The notes: generated by a model not told the origin, from the sequence alone. A stretch of 64,000 bases of DNA from a cyanobacterium endosymbiont of Epithemia clementina EcSB (GCF_029919255.1 NZ_CP123991.1:489110-553109), one strand, 5' to 3'; shown: positions 19,200-30,474, numbered from the stretch's first letter. Numbers and translations: made by a program.

Positions 19200-20711
19200 C
19201 TACCTAATTTTTTGCTGATAAAGAGGATTTAAATCATGGTTACTAGAATCTTGACCTAAAGGAAGGAAAATAGTAAAAACTTGTTTGTACTGTGATCGCT
19301 GACGCACAATCAATTTACCTCCTAGGACATGAAACAAATGTTTAGTCACATCTAAATTGAGACTTAACCCTCCAGTATTAGGATGAAACATTAATAACTG
19401 GCCCAAAGCTTTTAAAGGGTTATGAGGGCAAGAAGACTCTGTGCGAAATTGTAATTTCAGTTGATGGCCCGCAGTGGTAACTTGAACGCGAATATTTCCA
19501 CCTTCAGAGAAGCTACGGGTAAACTTTTCGATCAACCCCATTAACACCTGATTAAGTATCGCTGGATCACTGACAACTTGGGGTAATTTTTGGGGAACCA
19601 CTATATCAAGAATGACATTGCGTCGTTGAGCTTGTTTTTTCCAACGAGGAATACTTTCATTTAGGACATTTTCTAACGACGTATACACCAATTTAACTGA
19701 GTTTTGTTTTTTAGAAGTGATTTTAAGTTCGGTAGCCCGAAAAATCAACTCCATACGATTAATTTGCTCTGTACATTCTTGATCAATTCCTTCGAGCAAT
19801 TTAATTATTTGGGGAGTTAATCCTCTGTTGCGCAACAATAACCGTGTCATAGTGTGGATAGTGGTTAAAGGTGTGCGGATTTCATGGGTTAATGCCTGGA
19901 GTATGGCTACGTCTGGGGCATTATTAAAAAGTTCTAAGGACGATTTTTCTCTATTCTGAGATTCCCAATGAATTAAGCGATGCTGTGCTGAATGTACTGC
20001 GGGTACTTCAGGTAAATAATATAGTAATAATCGACTAAATTGGGTAACTAAGCGATAGTCAGGGATTGGCGGGGAAAAATGTCTAACTAAAGCATCAAAC
20101 TGAGATAATTTAGGATAATTAATAGCAACTAGTCGAGATCGTAGAGCCAACCATCCTTGGTTGATAACTTCTGGTTCAAAGGAAAACTGAAAAGCAGGAA
20201 GTCTTTGAGAATCTTCTCCTAAAACTGCAATCAATCCGAAATAGGGAGTTAGCACTAAGCAGAATTGTTCAGTAGCGATAGGATCTTTAGGAAACAAAGG
20301 AAGTTCGGCTACCGTTTCTATAGTGTGTGACTCAGTCTCGCGAGCAGCCGGAAGTTGGGATCGCATCGAGGTCAACTTCTTCCCTGTTTGAGGTGTAAAT
20401 ACTCCTGTTTGGAATTGACAATTAAGGGACTGATGGCAAAGGATTGTGGTAGGAGCCGATAAAATTAATCCTCGACAAGTAGTATCGTCTGTCTTCGTCT
20501 CATTAACTTGGGACAGTAAAATTTCTTCTAAAGTAGCGATAGCTCCAAACCATTGTCTTTGGGCTTTTGTCTTGGCTTGGTTAATTTTGTCTGGGGTATG
20601 ATCGATGTCTTTGACAATTGTTGACACAGCTGGCGACAGACAAGCATCAACCGCCATGGCTTCGTAACGATTGATAATGTCACTTAATTTCATCAATAAT
20701 CCCTTAGACAC
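19200..20711 (-). CDS. Histidine kinase-like protein with a degenerate ATP-binding domain
   Basis: 503 residues. The N-terminal ~250 residues form a sensor region that I cannot assign to a known domain. The HisKA segment ALTHEIRTPLTTIHTMTRL is well conserved (His near 276). The C-terminal domain is not: the N-box position reads LNQVLMGLIEKFTRSFSEGG with no NxxxNA, the DxGxG box is absent, and only GGLSLNLDVTKHL resembles the G2-box before a normal GGKLIVRQ...FTIFLPLG end. ATP binding is therefore doubtful, and the protein may be a pseudokinase or phosphotransfer scaffold. Met7 (MKLSDIINRYEAMAVDACLS, 20693) is an alternative start. Confidence 0.75.
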   Translation of the reverse strand: MSKGLLMKLSDIINRYEAMAVDACLSPAVSTIVKDIDHTPDKINQAKTKAQRQWFGAIATLEEILLSQVNETKTDDTTCRGLILSAPTTILCHQSLNCQFQTGVFTPQTGKKLTSMRSQLPAARETESHTIETVAELPLFPKDPIATEQFCLVLTPYFGLIAVLGEDSQRLPAFQFSFEPEVINQGWLALRSRLVAINYPKLSQFDALVRHFSPPIPDYRLVTQFSRLLLYYLPEVPAVHSAQHRLIHWESQNREKSSLELFNNAPDVAILQALTHEIRTPLTTIHTMTRLLLRNRGLTPQIIKLLEGIDQECTEQINRMELIFRATELKITSKKQNSVKLVYTSLENVLNESIPRWKKQAQRRNVILDIVVPQKLPQVVSDPAILNQVLMGLIEKFTRSFSEGGNIRVQVTTAGHQLKLQFRTESSCPHNPLKALGQLLMFHPNTGGLSLNLDVTKHLFHVLGGKLIVRQRSQYKQVFTIFLPLGQDSSNHDLNPLYQQKIR

Positions 20712-20872
20712 AACTATTTATTTTCCTAAATATTCAGTATCAGTATAGTCTACCCTTCGTCTCCACAATGGTAATTGTATTTAGGAGTTAAATGCGGTAG
20801 TAGAACCGAACCAATCAGTCGAAATCTCCGACATATGTGTATAACTTTGAGTCTCTGAGAGTATTTTTTAGA

Positions 20873-20912
20873 CTTTTTACTTGTTAACTTTTTTAAGTTA
20901 ACAAGTAAAAAG
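20873..20912. repeat. Perfect 18-bp hairpin
   Basis: Arms 20873-20890 (CTTTTTACTTGTTAACTT) and 20895-20912 are exact reverse complements with a TTTT loop. It lies upstream of the start of the histidine kinase gene, not at a gene end. Confidence 0.85.
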
Positions 20913-23451
20913 AACTTTTATATAGACCACTTTTTAGTAATTATTTGGTCAATTTTAAGTAGAGATAATACTCTACTTAAATTTTAAAATTGTGTCAGGA
21001 GGATAGTGCTCTTGGGTTTAAGGTTTACTAATTCTTTGATATTTGTTAAGTGTACGAACAAAAGTTATGCCGAAGTTAATCACTGCACCTGTCTTTAACA
21101 GAGTAAGTATTTCAGGAACTGTGCTAAAAAAATTAGCTATCCAAAAATTCACTTAATTATTTCTAAGTGAAAAGATTGTGCTACTGGCCTCTTCAATAAC
21201 TTTTACAATGCTCACTCTTCCAATTATGTTAGCTAAATTTTTAGGTAAACTGAGATCTGGCAAAACACTCTTTTTTAACTACTTGTCTATTTTAGATTTA
21301 TTTAAGCTTACGTACTCAGTGAACTATTTAACTCAAACTATTTTATCTAATTTAGTTTTTTCTAATTTTTTTTGAAAAAAGTACAATATAAAGATCTTAT
21401 TGACTACACTAGTCTACTGACTAATTTCCTCTATTTATTTTAAAAGAGAAATATTTTTCATTAACTTCTTAGCATAACTTGAGGTTGACTCAATATTACA
21501 TGGTAGTCACTAGTCAATCTTTAGTAACCTTCACTGACCTAAAAATATTTTAACTAGGTGGTAATAGTGTGAATTCTACTATGGTCACGTCCATAGCTTT
21601 AAAAATAGTTAAAACAATTGTTTAAAAAAGAGAATATTTATTGACTTTTAACTGCTCATGAATTTTGTCTGTTTAGATGGGTATTTTTAGTTATCACACT
21701 CCAAAAAATATCATAAATTATTGCAATTATGCCTAAGACTTAAATCTCAAAATAAATTGTCATAATATTAAACAAAGTTTTTATGAAAGAAGTTTATTTA
21801 ATAAGATCTTTAATATCTTATAGTTTCTCTCTAAGATATTAAACGACCCTTAATTTAGCCAAATATCAACTATTATAGGTTATTCTTGTTCTGACTCAAT
21901 GTTAAGTAACTAAAAGGGTGATAAGTGTCCTCTAATACTTAAGAAATTTCCGCTTTAATAGTTCTTATTTTAGAAAAATTGGACAGACGGAAGTGTCCTC
22001 GTGGGTTCATGGAAAGTTTTCATCATCAAATTTAAGCGAAAAAACTTACATTGTCTGATACCTATCACCATATTTGTAATCCAAACTCCATGAAAGTATC
22101 TATTGAGCAGCTTTTAGATAAGTCTTATATAAGACAACGTTGTAATTTGATTAGTTAATAAACTATGCTTTTAGCAACTCCTGAAATTAGAAAAGGTAGA
22201 ATTGTTAATTTATATACTGTTGATACTCACTTAATAGTATCTTTAGTATATTTTATTCAATCTAATTGAAATGAGTTTGACAGTGAGATCTTAATTATAG
22301 CAATAGGAATTATTTAACAAAATCGTATGTCTAAATTTACCTTGTAAGCAAAACATACTTTTCATACTTTTATTTAAATAAAAAAAATTTTTTAAACTCC
22401 AATAATCATTGGTCTTTAGCTTTCTTTAATTTTATGGACACCCCAATATAATCCCAAGAATATCTACAAATAGCAGTAGATTCAATAAACTTCAAAATAA
22501 ATTAAAGGAATTTGAGTTACTACTTCTGAAACTCGCACTGACAGATTAGGGTTAGGATATTAATCTAGTATATTAGAAATATATAATAACGATATTGGAC
22601 AATTGTGTAGTGAATAATTTTATGCCTGGGCTCTATACTTGGTAGGCTATAGTTTAGAAAAAAAATAGGGTTTAACTATGTTAAACTTTTATCAATTGTT
22701 CAAAAATATATTGACTAATTTAGCCTAAAGCTGAGATAAAAAACTATTTTTTTACTCGATATAATCGTCACTTTATTTTGTGCATTAATTCCAATAGGTT
22801 TTTTAAAAAAAGTCCAATAATAGCATGAAACATTGAAATTATAGCTTTAATTAAAAATCGGTTCTTCAAATTAATCAGTATTTTTATAGACAAAACTAGA
22901 ATTTGTTTAGCAATAATTTGTTAGAGCAGTCAAAGGAGAGCGAGCTTATGAAAAATATACCAATAATTGTATATTAATAGGAGTAATCGTTACATCAAAC
23001 TTTTTCGCTTCTTATATTTGTGAACAATGAATAAATTAAAGGAGCTTTTCTTACTTCCAAAACAGAAGTACTGATATTATAAATCTGGCTAGGAGCTTAT
23101 ACATTCATGGATAACCTGCCGGTTCGCGAAGCAACAAAAGTTAGAAAAATGATTGAATCTATAAGAGTAGAGGTCCTATTCTTAATTTCCTTACTCTCTT
23201 GATTTTAATCTCATTGGTAACTATTGGTCAAAAATCAAAGAACTTCTGTCAACTTAAGAATTTCGGAATTCCTGAGTCCTCAATTATGCTATCAATAAAT
23301 TTTTTAAATATCTTCTATCCAGAGTTCTTAGCATTTTATTATCCCTTTTTCATAATCGCCTGGTACAAGCCAGAATTTCCGAGAATTTCCTTTCAAAACT
23401 AAATACAGAGAAGTTTATCCCTAGCTGAAACACCATTCTTTTCAAAGAGAG

Positions 23452-23474
23452 GGGGTTTAATCAAATTAAACCCC
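23452..23474 (-). terminator. Probable terminator of the bacterioferritin-like gene
   Basis: Arms GGGGTTTAA (23452-23460) and TTAAACCCC (23466-23474) form a perfect 9-bp stem with a 5-nt loop, 36 bp past the stop codon. A T-run (ATTTTTTC) exists only on the plus side, so strand assignment rests on position. Confidence 0.5.
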
Positions 23475-23509
23475 TTACTAATTTTTTCTATCAACTAGAC
23501 ATTTAAAAT

Positions 23510-23944
23510 TCAGACATAATCCCGTAACATTTTCTTTAGTTCAATATTATGAAGTTCTTCTTGTCCAATCATTCCGCGAGCGAACTCTTCGATATAGATA
23601 CTCCCGTCCTCTACAACTTCTAATAACTCCTTATATAAATCCAAGGCTTTCTTTTCATGGTTGAGACTTTCCGTTAAAATTGCACGTAAGTCATGTTCAT
23701 TAGTTTCCTCCATAGAAGCAATTGATAAACTAGGATGACCTTCTAACCCAGTCAATATCTCTCCCACTTGTTGAGCGTGAAGAAGAGATTCAGTCGCCTG
23801 TTGTTGAAAAAACTGCACTATGGGAATACGATGAGGCCCTGTGACCATTAAACTATAGTGAGTGTAGCGTACGACTCCGGCTAGTTCATACTCCATGATT
23901 GAGTTTAGGAGTTTATTGGTTTTTTCGCGATTGAGTTCTCGCAT
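23510..23944 (-). CDS. Bacterioferritin / ferritin-like diiron protein
   Basis: 144 residues forming a four-helix ferritin-like fold used for iron storage or detoxification. Metal ligands are placed as in bacterioferritins: Glu18 (SIMEYELAG), Glu52 with His56 (ATESLLHAQQ), Glu in LNHEKKALDLYKEL (~95) and the pair E129xxH132 (GQEELHN). No Met equivalent to the haem ligand Met52 is evident, so it may not bind haem. It is monocistronic. A diazotrophic symbiont has a heavy iron demand for nitrogenase, which would explain retention. It could also be called a Dps-like ferritin. Confidence 0.8.
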   Translation of the reverse strand: MRELNREKTNKLLNSIMEYELAGVVRYTHYSLMVTGPHRIPIVQFFQQQATESLLHAQQVGEILTGLEGHPSLSIASMEETNEHDLRAILTESLNHEKKALDLYKELLEVVEDGSIYIEEFARGMIGQEELHNIELKKMLRDYV

Positions 23945-24256
23945 TTATAGTACCTACGACAAAGGAAAGTTCTATGCCAATGGAAACACTTTTGATAGTA
24001 ATCTGTCAAGGTAAATTTAAATGCTTGTCAAGAGACGATCACTATTGAGAAATTAACTTTGACTTCTTAGATATTCGTTGAATCTTAAACTACATTAATT
24101 CTAATCACTTATTTTAAAAAAATTTTTTTGTCACTGTTAATATGTAAATTTTGTACTTATCTTTATTTATTAGAAGTTTAGTTAGCTTCTTGAGCGCAAA
24201 TAAACTGTTTATTTCTAAATAAAGATGAGAAAATTTTCTAGTATAAGAAGCTTAAA

Positions 24257-24293
24257 ACTAAATATATATATCAGTATAGTATATATATTTAGT
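24257..24293. repeat. Perfect 14-bp AT-rich hairpin
   Basis: Arms 24257-24270 (ACTAAATATATATA) and 24280-24293 with a 9-nt loop. Low complexity makes chance occurrence more likely here than for the other hairpins. Confidence 0.7.
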
Positions 24294-24428
24294 GTCACTT
24301 TAGTACTTAATTTTAATTTTTTATGACGATTGAAAGTAATTTTTAGATTGTGATCTGTTTTTTATTATTGCTATAAGTAATTCATATTTGGAAATATTAC
24401 CTACTAATTTTTTTGATTTTTTTTGGTC

Positions 24429-24475
24429 ATTTATTTATGATTAGATTCTCTTAAAGAATCTAATCATAAATAAAT
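24429..24475. repeat. Perfect 21-bp hairpin
   Basis: Arms 24429-24449 and 24455-24475 are exact reverse complements with loop CTTAA. No neighbouring gene ends here. Confidence 0.88.
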
Positions 24476-25206
24476 TTAAATCTTGTTTATTTCATGTCTT
24501 ATCTTATATTTTTCTAGTTATATTTGTATATAAATACAACTAGAAAAATTTATCAATTAGCTAGCTTATAATTTCACTGGTTAACTAACTATATACAATT
24601 ATATCTTTCTAGACTCTTTAAAACTATGTTTCTCTAAACATAGATATTTATGTAGAATAAATCTATTCATTTTTATATCATCCTTTTTTGGAGCAACTAT
24701 TGGTGACAAGCTACCAGCGATTCAAACTTAATTCATATAAAAATTTAAAATTGACTTTATTGTAGACAATAAGATTATTCATCTAAGTTTTTTGGATATA
24801 AATATTGTACTTGCTGCTTATAAAATCTTTGTTAAACTAAGAATAAAACTGTTTATTTGTTTTTTAAAAGTTTTAATAACTTACTTAAGTTTAAATAAAT
24901 TATTCACCATTTTGACTTTAAAAACTATTTAAAAGTAGTGTTTTTCTACAAAAAATACATTAAAATAAAACTGTTTATTGATTTTTAACTATTTATTAGT
25001 TATATATTTACAATATAACCGAATACTGGTAACATTATTTATATCAATAAATTTGCTTAAAAAGCAAATTATACTATAATACTTTTTATATTGAATTTAA
25101 AATGACTTCAAGGATAAAAAATAATAACTGCGCTTTCATATAAAAAGCCAAAAAATATAGTTGAAACTATATTGCAAATAAACCAATTATAATTATTGGC
25201 TTACCT

Positions 25207-25239
25207 ATGGCGATTAAACTAATTTAGTTTAATCGCCAT
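25207..25239. repeat. Perfect 15-bp hairpin upstream of the pmbA-like gene
   Basis: Arms ATGGCGATTAAACTA (25207-25221) and TAGTTTAATCGCCAT (25225-25239) with a 3-nt loop, followed by an A-rich run. It is about 205 bp upstream of the 25445 start. Confidence 0.85.
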
Positions 25240-25444
25240 CAAAAAAAACAAAAAAAGTTACCTATATTAGTTGCAATGATTAATATACTAGAAATCTTAA
25301 AATTTACTTATTTGATTTATGAAAAATTAAAATAATTGCAATTAGCCGGAAAATCTAATAAGATTGAAATTAATTGTGAGCAGTAAAAAATTAAATTAGT
25401 GTTTATCTTGTCTAATAGAAATTAAGTATTTAGTTATTAAACTT

Positions 25445-26731
25445 ATGATAATTAATCCCCAAAAAATTATTGATCTAGCCCTAACATATGATGTGTCAGA
25501 AGCAGAAATTTATCAGTTAAGTTCTCTATCTCATCCAGTTGTTTTTGAAGCTAACCGTCTTAAACAACTACAGAGTAAACAGTTCCAAGGAACTGCACTA
25601 CGCTTATGGAAACAAGGACGTCCAGGATTAGCAGTGGCCTACGGTTCTATTGATCCTCAGGAATTAGTAGAGAAAGCGATCGCTCTGTCTCAATTAAATC
25701 CCCCCAAAACTATGGAGTTAAGTAAACCCCGCATTGCTATCTATCCTAACATTGGATCTTCTATCTCAGTTGAAACCCTAATTTCGAAGGGAAAAACTGC
25801 GATCAATCAACTTCGAGATACTTATCCTGATGCTATTTGTAACGGTGAATTTAGCTGTGAAGAATATACGACTTTATTAATGAATTCTCAAGGACTCCAT
25901 TGTCAATATAAAGAAACATCTATAAACTATTATTTAGGATTAGAATGGATAAGAGGAGAAAATTTTTTAGGCATTTATGACGGTGAATCAACCCGAAATA
26001 AACTGGACCCAGATAAGGTCATTAAATGGATTTTACAAAGGTTACAATGGGCTAACAAAAATGTGAGTCCCCCTACAGGAAAAATTCCCATTCTGTTTAC
26101 TCCTGATGCAGTTACTATGTTGTGGGAAACAGTTGCTGATGCAATCAATGGAAAGCGAGTCCTAGAAAACTCTTCCCCTTGGAATGGTAAATTAGGTGAA
26201 GTGGTTATGTCCCCAAAAATTACCTTATTTCAAGATCTCCAGCGTGATCCGTATAGCTGCCCCTTTGATGATGAAGGAACTCCTACTCAACTCTTATCCT
26301 TAATTACACAAGGACAATTAAAACAATTTTACAGCGATCACACTGTCGCCAGGGAGTTAGGTCAAAATAGTACAGGAAATGGCTTTAGACCAGGGTTAGA
26401 ACATTATCCAACTCCTAGTTTAGGGAATATGATTATTGAGTCAGGAACTCAGTCTTTTGAGGAATTGATTAGTAAATTAGATAATGCCTTAATTGTAGAT
26501 CAAATGCTGGGAGGTGGGGCAGATATCTCAGGAGAATTTTCCATTAATGTTGACCTAGGATATCGGATCGACAAAGGAGAAATTACGGGTCGAGTTAAGG
26601 ATACTATGGTAGCTGGAAATATTTATACTGCCCTCAAACAGGTGATCGGATTAGGGAATGATTCTCGATGGAATGGTTCTTGTCACACTCCATCATTAGT
26701 AGTAGAAGGCTTGTCAGTTATCGGTGAATAA
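25445..26731 (+). CDS. PmbA/TldE-type protease-complex subunit
   Basis: 428 residues of the TldD/PmbA family (M103). TldE/PmbA pairs with TldD to degrade unfolded peptides or process modified peptides; TldD carries the zinc site. Here there is no HExxxH motif, which fits the TldE subunit. Family features are the N-terminal SEAEIYQ...FEANRLKQL, the central IPILFTPDAV, and the C-terminal GGGADISGEFSINVDLGYRI...GRVKDTMVAGNIY. The partner tldD gene is not in this window. The start at 25445 directly precedes the conserved N-terminus. Confidence 0.85.
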   Translation: MIINPQKIIDLALTYDVSEAEIYQLSSLSHPVVFEANRLKQLQSKQFQGTALRLWKQGRPGLAVAYGSIDPQELVEKAIALSQLNPPKTMELSKPRIAIYPNIGSSISVETLISKGKTAINQLRDTYPDAICNGEFSCEEYTTLLMNSQGLHCQYKETSINYYLGLEWIRGENFLGIYDGESTRNKLDPDKVIKWILQRLQWANKNVSPPTGKIPILFTPDAVTMLWETVADAINGKRVLENSSPWNGKLGEVVMSPKITLFQDLQRDPYSCPFDDEGTPTQLLSLITQGQLKQFYSDHTVARELGQNSTGNGFRPGLEHYPTPSLGNMIIESGTQSFEELISKLDNALIVDQMLGGGADISGEFSINVDLGYRIDKGEITGRVKDTMVAGNIYTALKQVIGLGNDSRWNGSCHTPSLVVEGLSVIGE

Positions 26732-27093
26732 ATTTATATTTATGGTTCTGCCAAACCTGTTATGCAAAGTTATTAATGCTAATGTATTGAAAGCTTTTGA
26801 GCATTGGTAATTGGACCAAAATCAATTTTATTTATCACAACACCACCTTATTCAGTACAGTTTCGGGGACCAGATATTCATTATCTTCAGCTAAAACCCA
26901 AAATATATAGATTTTGAGTTCGCTGATCAACACAAACCAAACAAATAAATTGGTTAAAACATTATAAACATTAACTGACAGCTCACAGTATATCAACTTT
27001 CTAATTATCCATTGATAAGTATTTTAGCTGTTTTTTAGCTGATTGTTGTTCAAAACATTCTGAAAGTTAATAACAGTATGCTGTTTTCACCAT
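26732..27093. other. Convergent intergenic region with possible coding debris
   Basis: 362 bp. Two short plus-strand stretches look protein-like (LCKVINANVLKAFEHW at ~26760, then SVQFRGPDIHYLQLKPKIY at ~26840-26900) in different frames. They could be a remnant, but I do not recognise them. Confidence 0.35.
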
Positions 27094-28179
27094 TTATCTT
27101 AAATCAGGAAAAACATCTAAAATAGCTGGATGTACTACACGACTTCCTTTGACATTTAAGCCTTTCCCTAAAGCAACATCTTTGTCTAACACATCTAAAC
27201 TGTAATCAGCTAATTTCATCACATATGGCAAAGTACTGTGGTTGAGGGCTTGGGTGGCTGTCCAAGGAACTGCCCCAGGCATGTTAGGAACCCCAAAATG
27301 AATGACTCCTTCTTCCATGTAGATCGGGTCAGTATGGGATGTAGTTCGTGAAGTTTCAATACACCCTCCCTGATCTACAGCTACATCAATAATGACTGAA
27401 CCTGGGCTCATTTTGCCTACTAATTCTCGTGAAACTAAAATGGGGGCACGTTTTCCTAAAAGTAACACCGCTCCGATTAATAAATCAGCTTGGGGAACAA
27501 TCGACTCAATGTTATATGTATTGCTATGAAGTAATTCAACCCTCGATCCGAAAAGAGTTTCTAGGTAGAATAATCGGTCAACATTAATATCAAGAATTTG
27601 TACCTGTGCACCCATTCCTACAGCAATTTTAGCCGCTTCAGTTCCGACGACACCACCGCCTAGAATAGTAACACGACCTGAACGCACCCCAGGAATTCCC
27701 CCCAACAGAACTCCTCGTCCTCCTTGTTGTTTCTCTAGGTATCTTGCGCCAAATTGTACTGCTAACCGCCCGGCAATGACACTCATAGGGGTTAATAAGG
27801 GAAGTTTACCGTCGGGCAATTCTACAGTTTCATAGGCGATAGCCGTAATTCCTGAGTCTATCAATGCTTCAGTTAGATGGCGATCAGCAGCTAGGTGAAG
27901 ATAAGTAAATAATAACTGGGGTTTATCTAAATAGAGGTATTCTTCAAGAAGAGGTTCTTTAACTTTAACCACTAATTCTCTGTCCCAAGCATTGATTGCG
28001 GTAGGAACAATATTTGCTCCTGCCTTTTGGTAGTCCATATCGGAGAATCCTGCACCCATTCCTGCATTAGTTTCGACAAAGACAAGATGACCACGATCAT
28101 GCAATATCCTAACACTGCTGGGACTCAACCCGACACGGAATTCTTGGTCTTTAATTTCCTTAGGAACGCCTATCTCCAT
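27094..28179 (-). CDS. ald: Alanine dehydrogenase
   Basis: NAD-dependent interconversion of L-alanine and pyruvate plus ammonia. At 361 residues it has the standard length. Visible are MEIGVPKEIKDQEFRVGLSP at the N-terminus (start at 28179), the NAD-binding loop ILGGGVVGTEAAKIAVGMGA (~173-192) ending in ILDIN, and VIIDVAVDQGGC (~263). The C-terminal GVPNMPGAVPWTATQAL is also diagnostic. In a nitrogen-fixing symbiont this enzyme can assimilate or release ammonia; direction is inference. It is monocistronic and convergent with the pmbA-like gene. Confidence 0.95.
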   Translation of the reverse strand: MEIGVPKEIKDQEFRVGLSPSSVRILHDRGHLVFVETNAGMGAGFSDMDYQKAGANIVPTAINAWDRELVVKVKEPLLEEYLYLDKPQLLFTYLHLAADRHLTEALIDSGITAIAYETVELPDGKLPLLTPMSVIAGRLAVQFGARYLEKQQGGRGVLLGGIPGVRSGRVTILGGGVVGTEAAKIAVGMGAQVQILDINVDRLFYLETLFGSRVELLHSNTYNIESIVPQADLLIGAVLLLGKRAPILVSRELVGKMSPGSVIIDVAVDQGGCIETSRTTSHTDPIYMEEGVIHFGVPNMPGAVPWTATQALNHSTLPYVMKLADYSLDVLDKDVALGKGLNVKGSRVVHPAILDVFPDLR

Positions 28180-28700
28180 TTTTGTCCTTATTCTAATTAA
28201 TCTTATTTATCATAATGTAACGAGAATTAAAGCTAATGGGGTAATTAATAGAAGTAATTATCACTGAGTCTAAGCGATTCAGAAAGAGAAAATAGATTAA
28301 TTTCGTTACTAACAATCGTTAGAAAACTTTAAAAACTGACAGTTTACCAATAGTTGTTAGGTTCTCTGGTATTATCGCATCGTACTCGACAGCTTTTTGC
28401 AAGGCTATCGAGTACGCATAGGAGCGAAACGCTTGAGCTTATTTTAGAAGACTTTAAACGCTGGGTCGTATTGTTAAAAAATCGAACATATTTTAAAGCT
28501 TATTCTAGTAATCTATTAGTGTTTACCAAAAGTAAATTTTTTGAGCAGATGATTTAGTTTTTTAAAAAATATGTTTTTCACTTTCTATATTTACCTTCCA
28601 AAAAATAATTGGATTGATATTAAAAATTAAGAAAAAAGTATTTTTATGAAATTTCTGTTAAGATAAAAAAAGTTGTCTTTTTGTTCAAGTTATTCTTTCC
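28180..28700. other. Intergenic region upstream of ald, with a doubtful small ORF
   Basis: An open frame at 28354-28557 (+, 67 codons, MLGSLVLSHRTRQLFARLSS...) has a more normal residue mix than other short frames here, especially its first 45 residues. It has no recognised relative, and its C-terminal part looks random. It may be a fragment of a decayed gene. Confidence 0.35.
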
Positions 28701-29168
28701 ATGAAACTTAATTTTCAAAAAATAGCGGCTTTATTAGCGATATTTACGATAACTCTTCCCCGTCAGATACTAGCTCAAAATCTACCGGCTGAAACCTATC
28801 AGCCTGGCTATTGGCAACCTGTAGATAGATTTGATGTTCAACGTTCGGTAGAAGTTTTATTGATTAATAAGACAGAAATACCTTTGGAGTATGACATAAC
28901 TGATCTAAAGTCAACTAATCCACAAGCCCTTAAGGCTGGAGAAATGGGAACATTAAAAAATTTTGGTGACTCTGCTTATATTGTTGTTTATCCAATCATT
29001 TCTGTTGATCCTAATAATCCCTTAACCCTTAGATTCAATGTCAAAGTAGAAGAAGATAACCAAATTATCGTCATTATTGAAAAAGGCATAATCAGTAAAA
29101 AAAATCCTGATTTTTTAGGACATCGAGCTATTAATTTACAAAAAAACGGGGGGATTTATTTATACTAA
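28701..29168 (+). CDS. Secreted hypothetical protein
   Basis: 155 residues with a clear signal peptide: basic start MKLNFQK, hydrophobic core IAALLAIFTITL, and cleavage probably after ILAQ near residue 26. The mature part is beta-rich and soluble (VDRFDVQRSVEVLLINKTE ... NPLTLRFNVKVEEDNQIIVI), suggesting a periplasmic domain. I do not recognise a named family. An AAGTTATTC segment just upstream of the ATG is a poor ribosome site. It is flanked by deserts on both sides, so its intactness suggests selection. Confidence 0.65.
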   Translation: MKLNFQKIAALLAIFTITLPRQILAQNLPAETYQPGYWQPVDRFDVQRSVEVLLINKTEIPLEYDITDLKSTNPQALKAGEMGTLKNFGDSAYIVVYPIISVDPNNPLTLRFNVKVEEDNQIIVIIEKGIISKKNPDFLGHRAINLQKNGGIYLY

Positions 29169-30425
29169 ATTTTATTTAAATTTTATTTGTTCTAGATATT
29201 TTAGACTAAAAATACTAAATTAATAACCGACAAATTATAAAACCCTTATTATGAACGGTATTCTGTAACTTCATAAACTTGGTTTTTGTAAAGATTAAGT
29301 GTCTGGAATCTTAAAAATTTTGCAATTTTTGTAAAGTAAAACTTTCGAACTTTATTTACTATAATGTTTTCACAGCCAGTCTAGAAAAACGTCAATTATC
29401 TAAATTTTCAAGTCTTCTGAAAATCAGGAGGAATAACACTTGGCGAAATTAAACTAGATGGAGAATCACGATCTAAGTTCTGACTATTATATGTAGATTT
29501 TAACCTTGCTATGATAATTAATTCGATCATATACTACTATTAATATCTATCCCTGTTCAAAATCAGGGAAATTAGGGACAAAATCGGTTTCGATGGATAA
29601 CTTACCTTTCTAATATTTACAATAGTTAGAGTTCTTTTTTGAAGATAAAAACTGGCTATCACCCCAAATAGTTCTTGATTTAAACAAGTATTATCTAAGT
29701 TAATTTACAGACAAGTATGACGCCAATTATTTCCCACTTCATGGGATAAAAAAACGTGGAAATTGCAACTACAATCCAAATAATTATTCTGTATTGAACA
29801 CATTGCCTATTTATAAATTAAGATATATATTTCAAATGGTTATTTGAGCGGTACTTTATGATTTTTGGATAGTAACTTATTTTTAATTTTGATTAATGAT
29901 TAAATCAGAATAACGAACAATTTTAATAAAAATATTTTCCTCATTATCCACATATCTATTCTCATGGTGCTATTTAAACCAATACCTAGTTTTACTGGGA
30001 CTAACTAAGCAGAGACTTTTATAGTTAAAGACTAAAACTTCAGTGTCTAATTCATAGTTCCATTCCATGGAATCACTAAAATTTTAAAATCCTAAAGCAG
30101 TTAATTATAAGTTAAGACGAATAAAAAAAACTAAAAAACTAGATACTTTTAGTCCATCAAAAAATTAAAGATTATATGCACTCTTTATTAAAAAGTTAAA
30201 TAATTATTTAATAATTTTTGTCGTTACACTACTTCAATAGAGATTGAGGTTTATTTTGACTCCAATAGATGATTATAAATATTTCCTGTTCTTGGCTCAA
30301 TTTTAGGATGAACAAAGATTCTTCTAAGTTTAAGTGAGATAAATAATTTGATCCAACAGTTTCTAACTTTAACGTTTCTAATTCTAGACTATAGAGGCAA
30401 CTTACTTCTCTTCCATCCAAAAGGC

Positions 30426-30474
30426 TAATAACTTAGCTTTTAAAGCTAAAATTGAGTTTTTAGCTAAGTTATTA
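30426..30474. repeat. 13-bp inverted repeat
   Basis: Arms TAATAACTTAGCT (30426-30438) and AGCTAAGTTATTA (30462-30474) are perfect, with a 23-nt loop that has its own partial pairing. Confidence 0.75.

Larger units (their letters stand above)
20712..23509. other. 2.8-kb AT-rich desert
   Basis: Contains the perfect hairpin at 20873-20912 and a probable terminator at 23452-23474. Open frames at 21178-21375 and 23199-23402 (+) are hydrophobic and have no recognisable relative. The area 23090-23400 looks slightly protein-like in changing frames and may be an eroded membrane-protein gene, but I cannot assign it. Confidence 0.55.
23945..25444. other. 1.5-kb very AT-rich desert rich in inverted repeats
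   Basis: No coding remnant recognised. Perfect hairpins lie at 24257-24293, 24429-24475 and 25207-25239. A near-perfect one (one mismatch) has arms around 24508-24522 and 24535-24549. Confidence 0.6.

Noticed and set aside
21178-21375. 65-codon hydrophobic plus-strand frame
   Set aside because: Could be taken for a small membrane protein, but hydrophobic translations are expected from T-rich DNA and there is no conserved pattern.
23945-25444. CRISPR array or tandem repeats in the inverted-repeat-rich desert
   Set aside because: The hairpins differ in sequence and spacing; there is no repeated direct unit and no cas gene.
30229-30420. 63-codon minus-strand frame
   Set aside because: Leu/Glu-rich start looks plausible, but there is no family resemblance or translation signal. 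Left as part of the desert.
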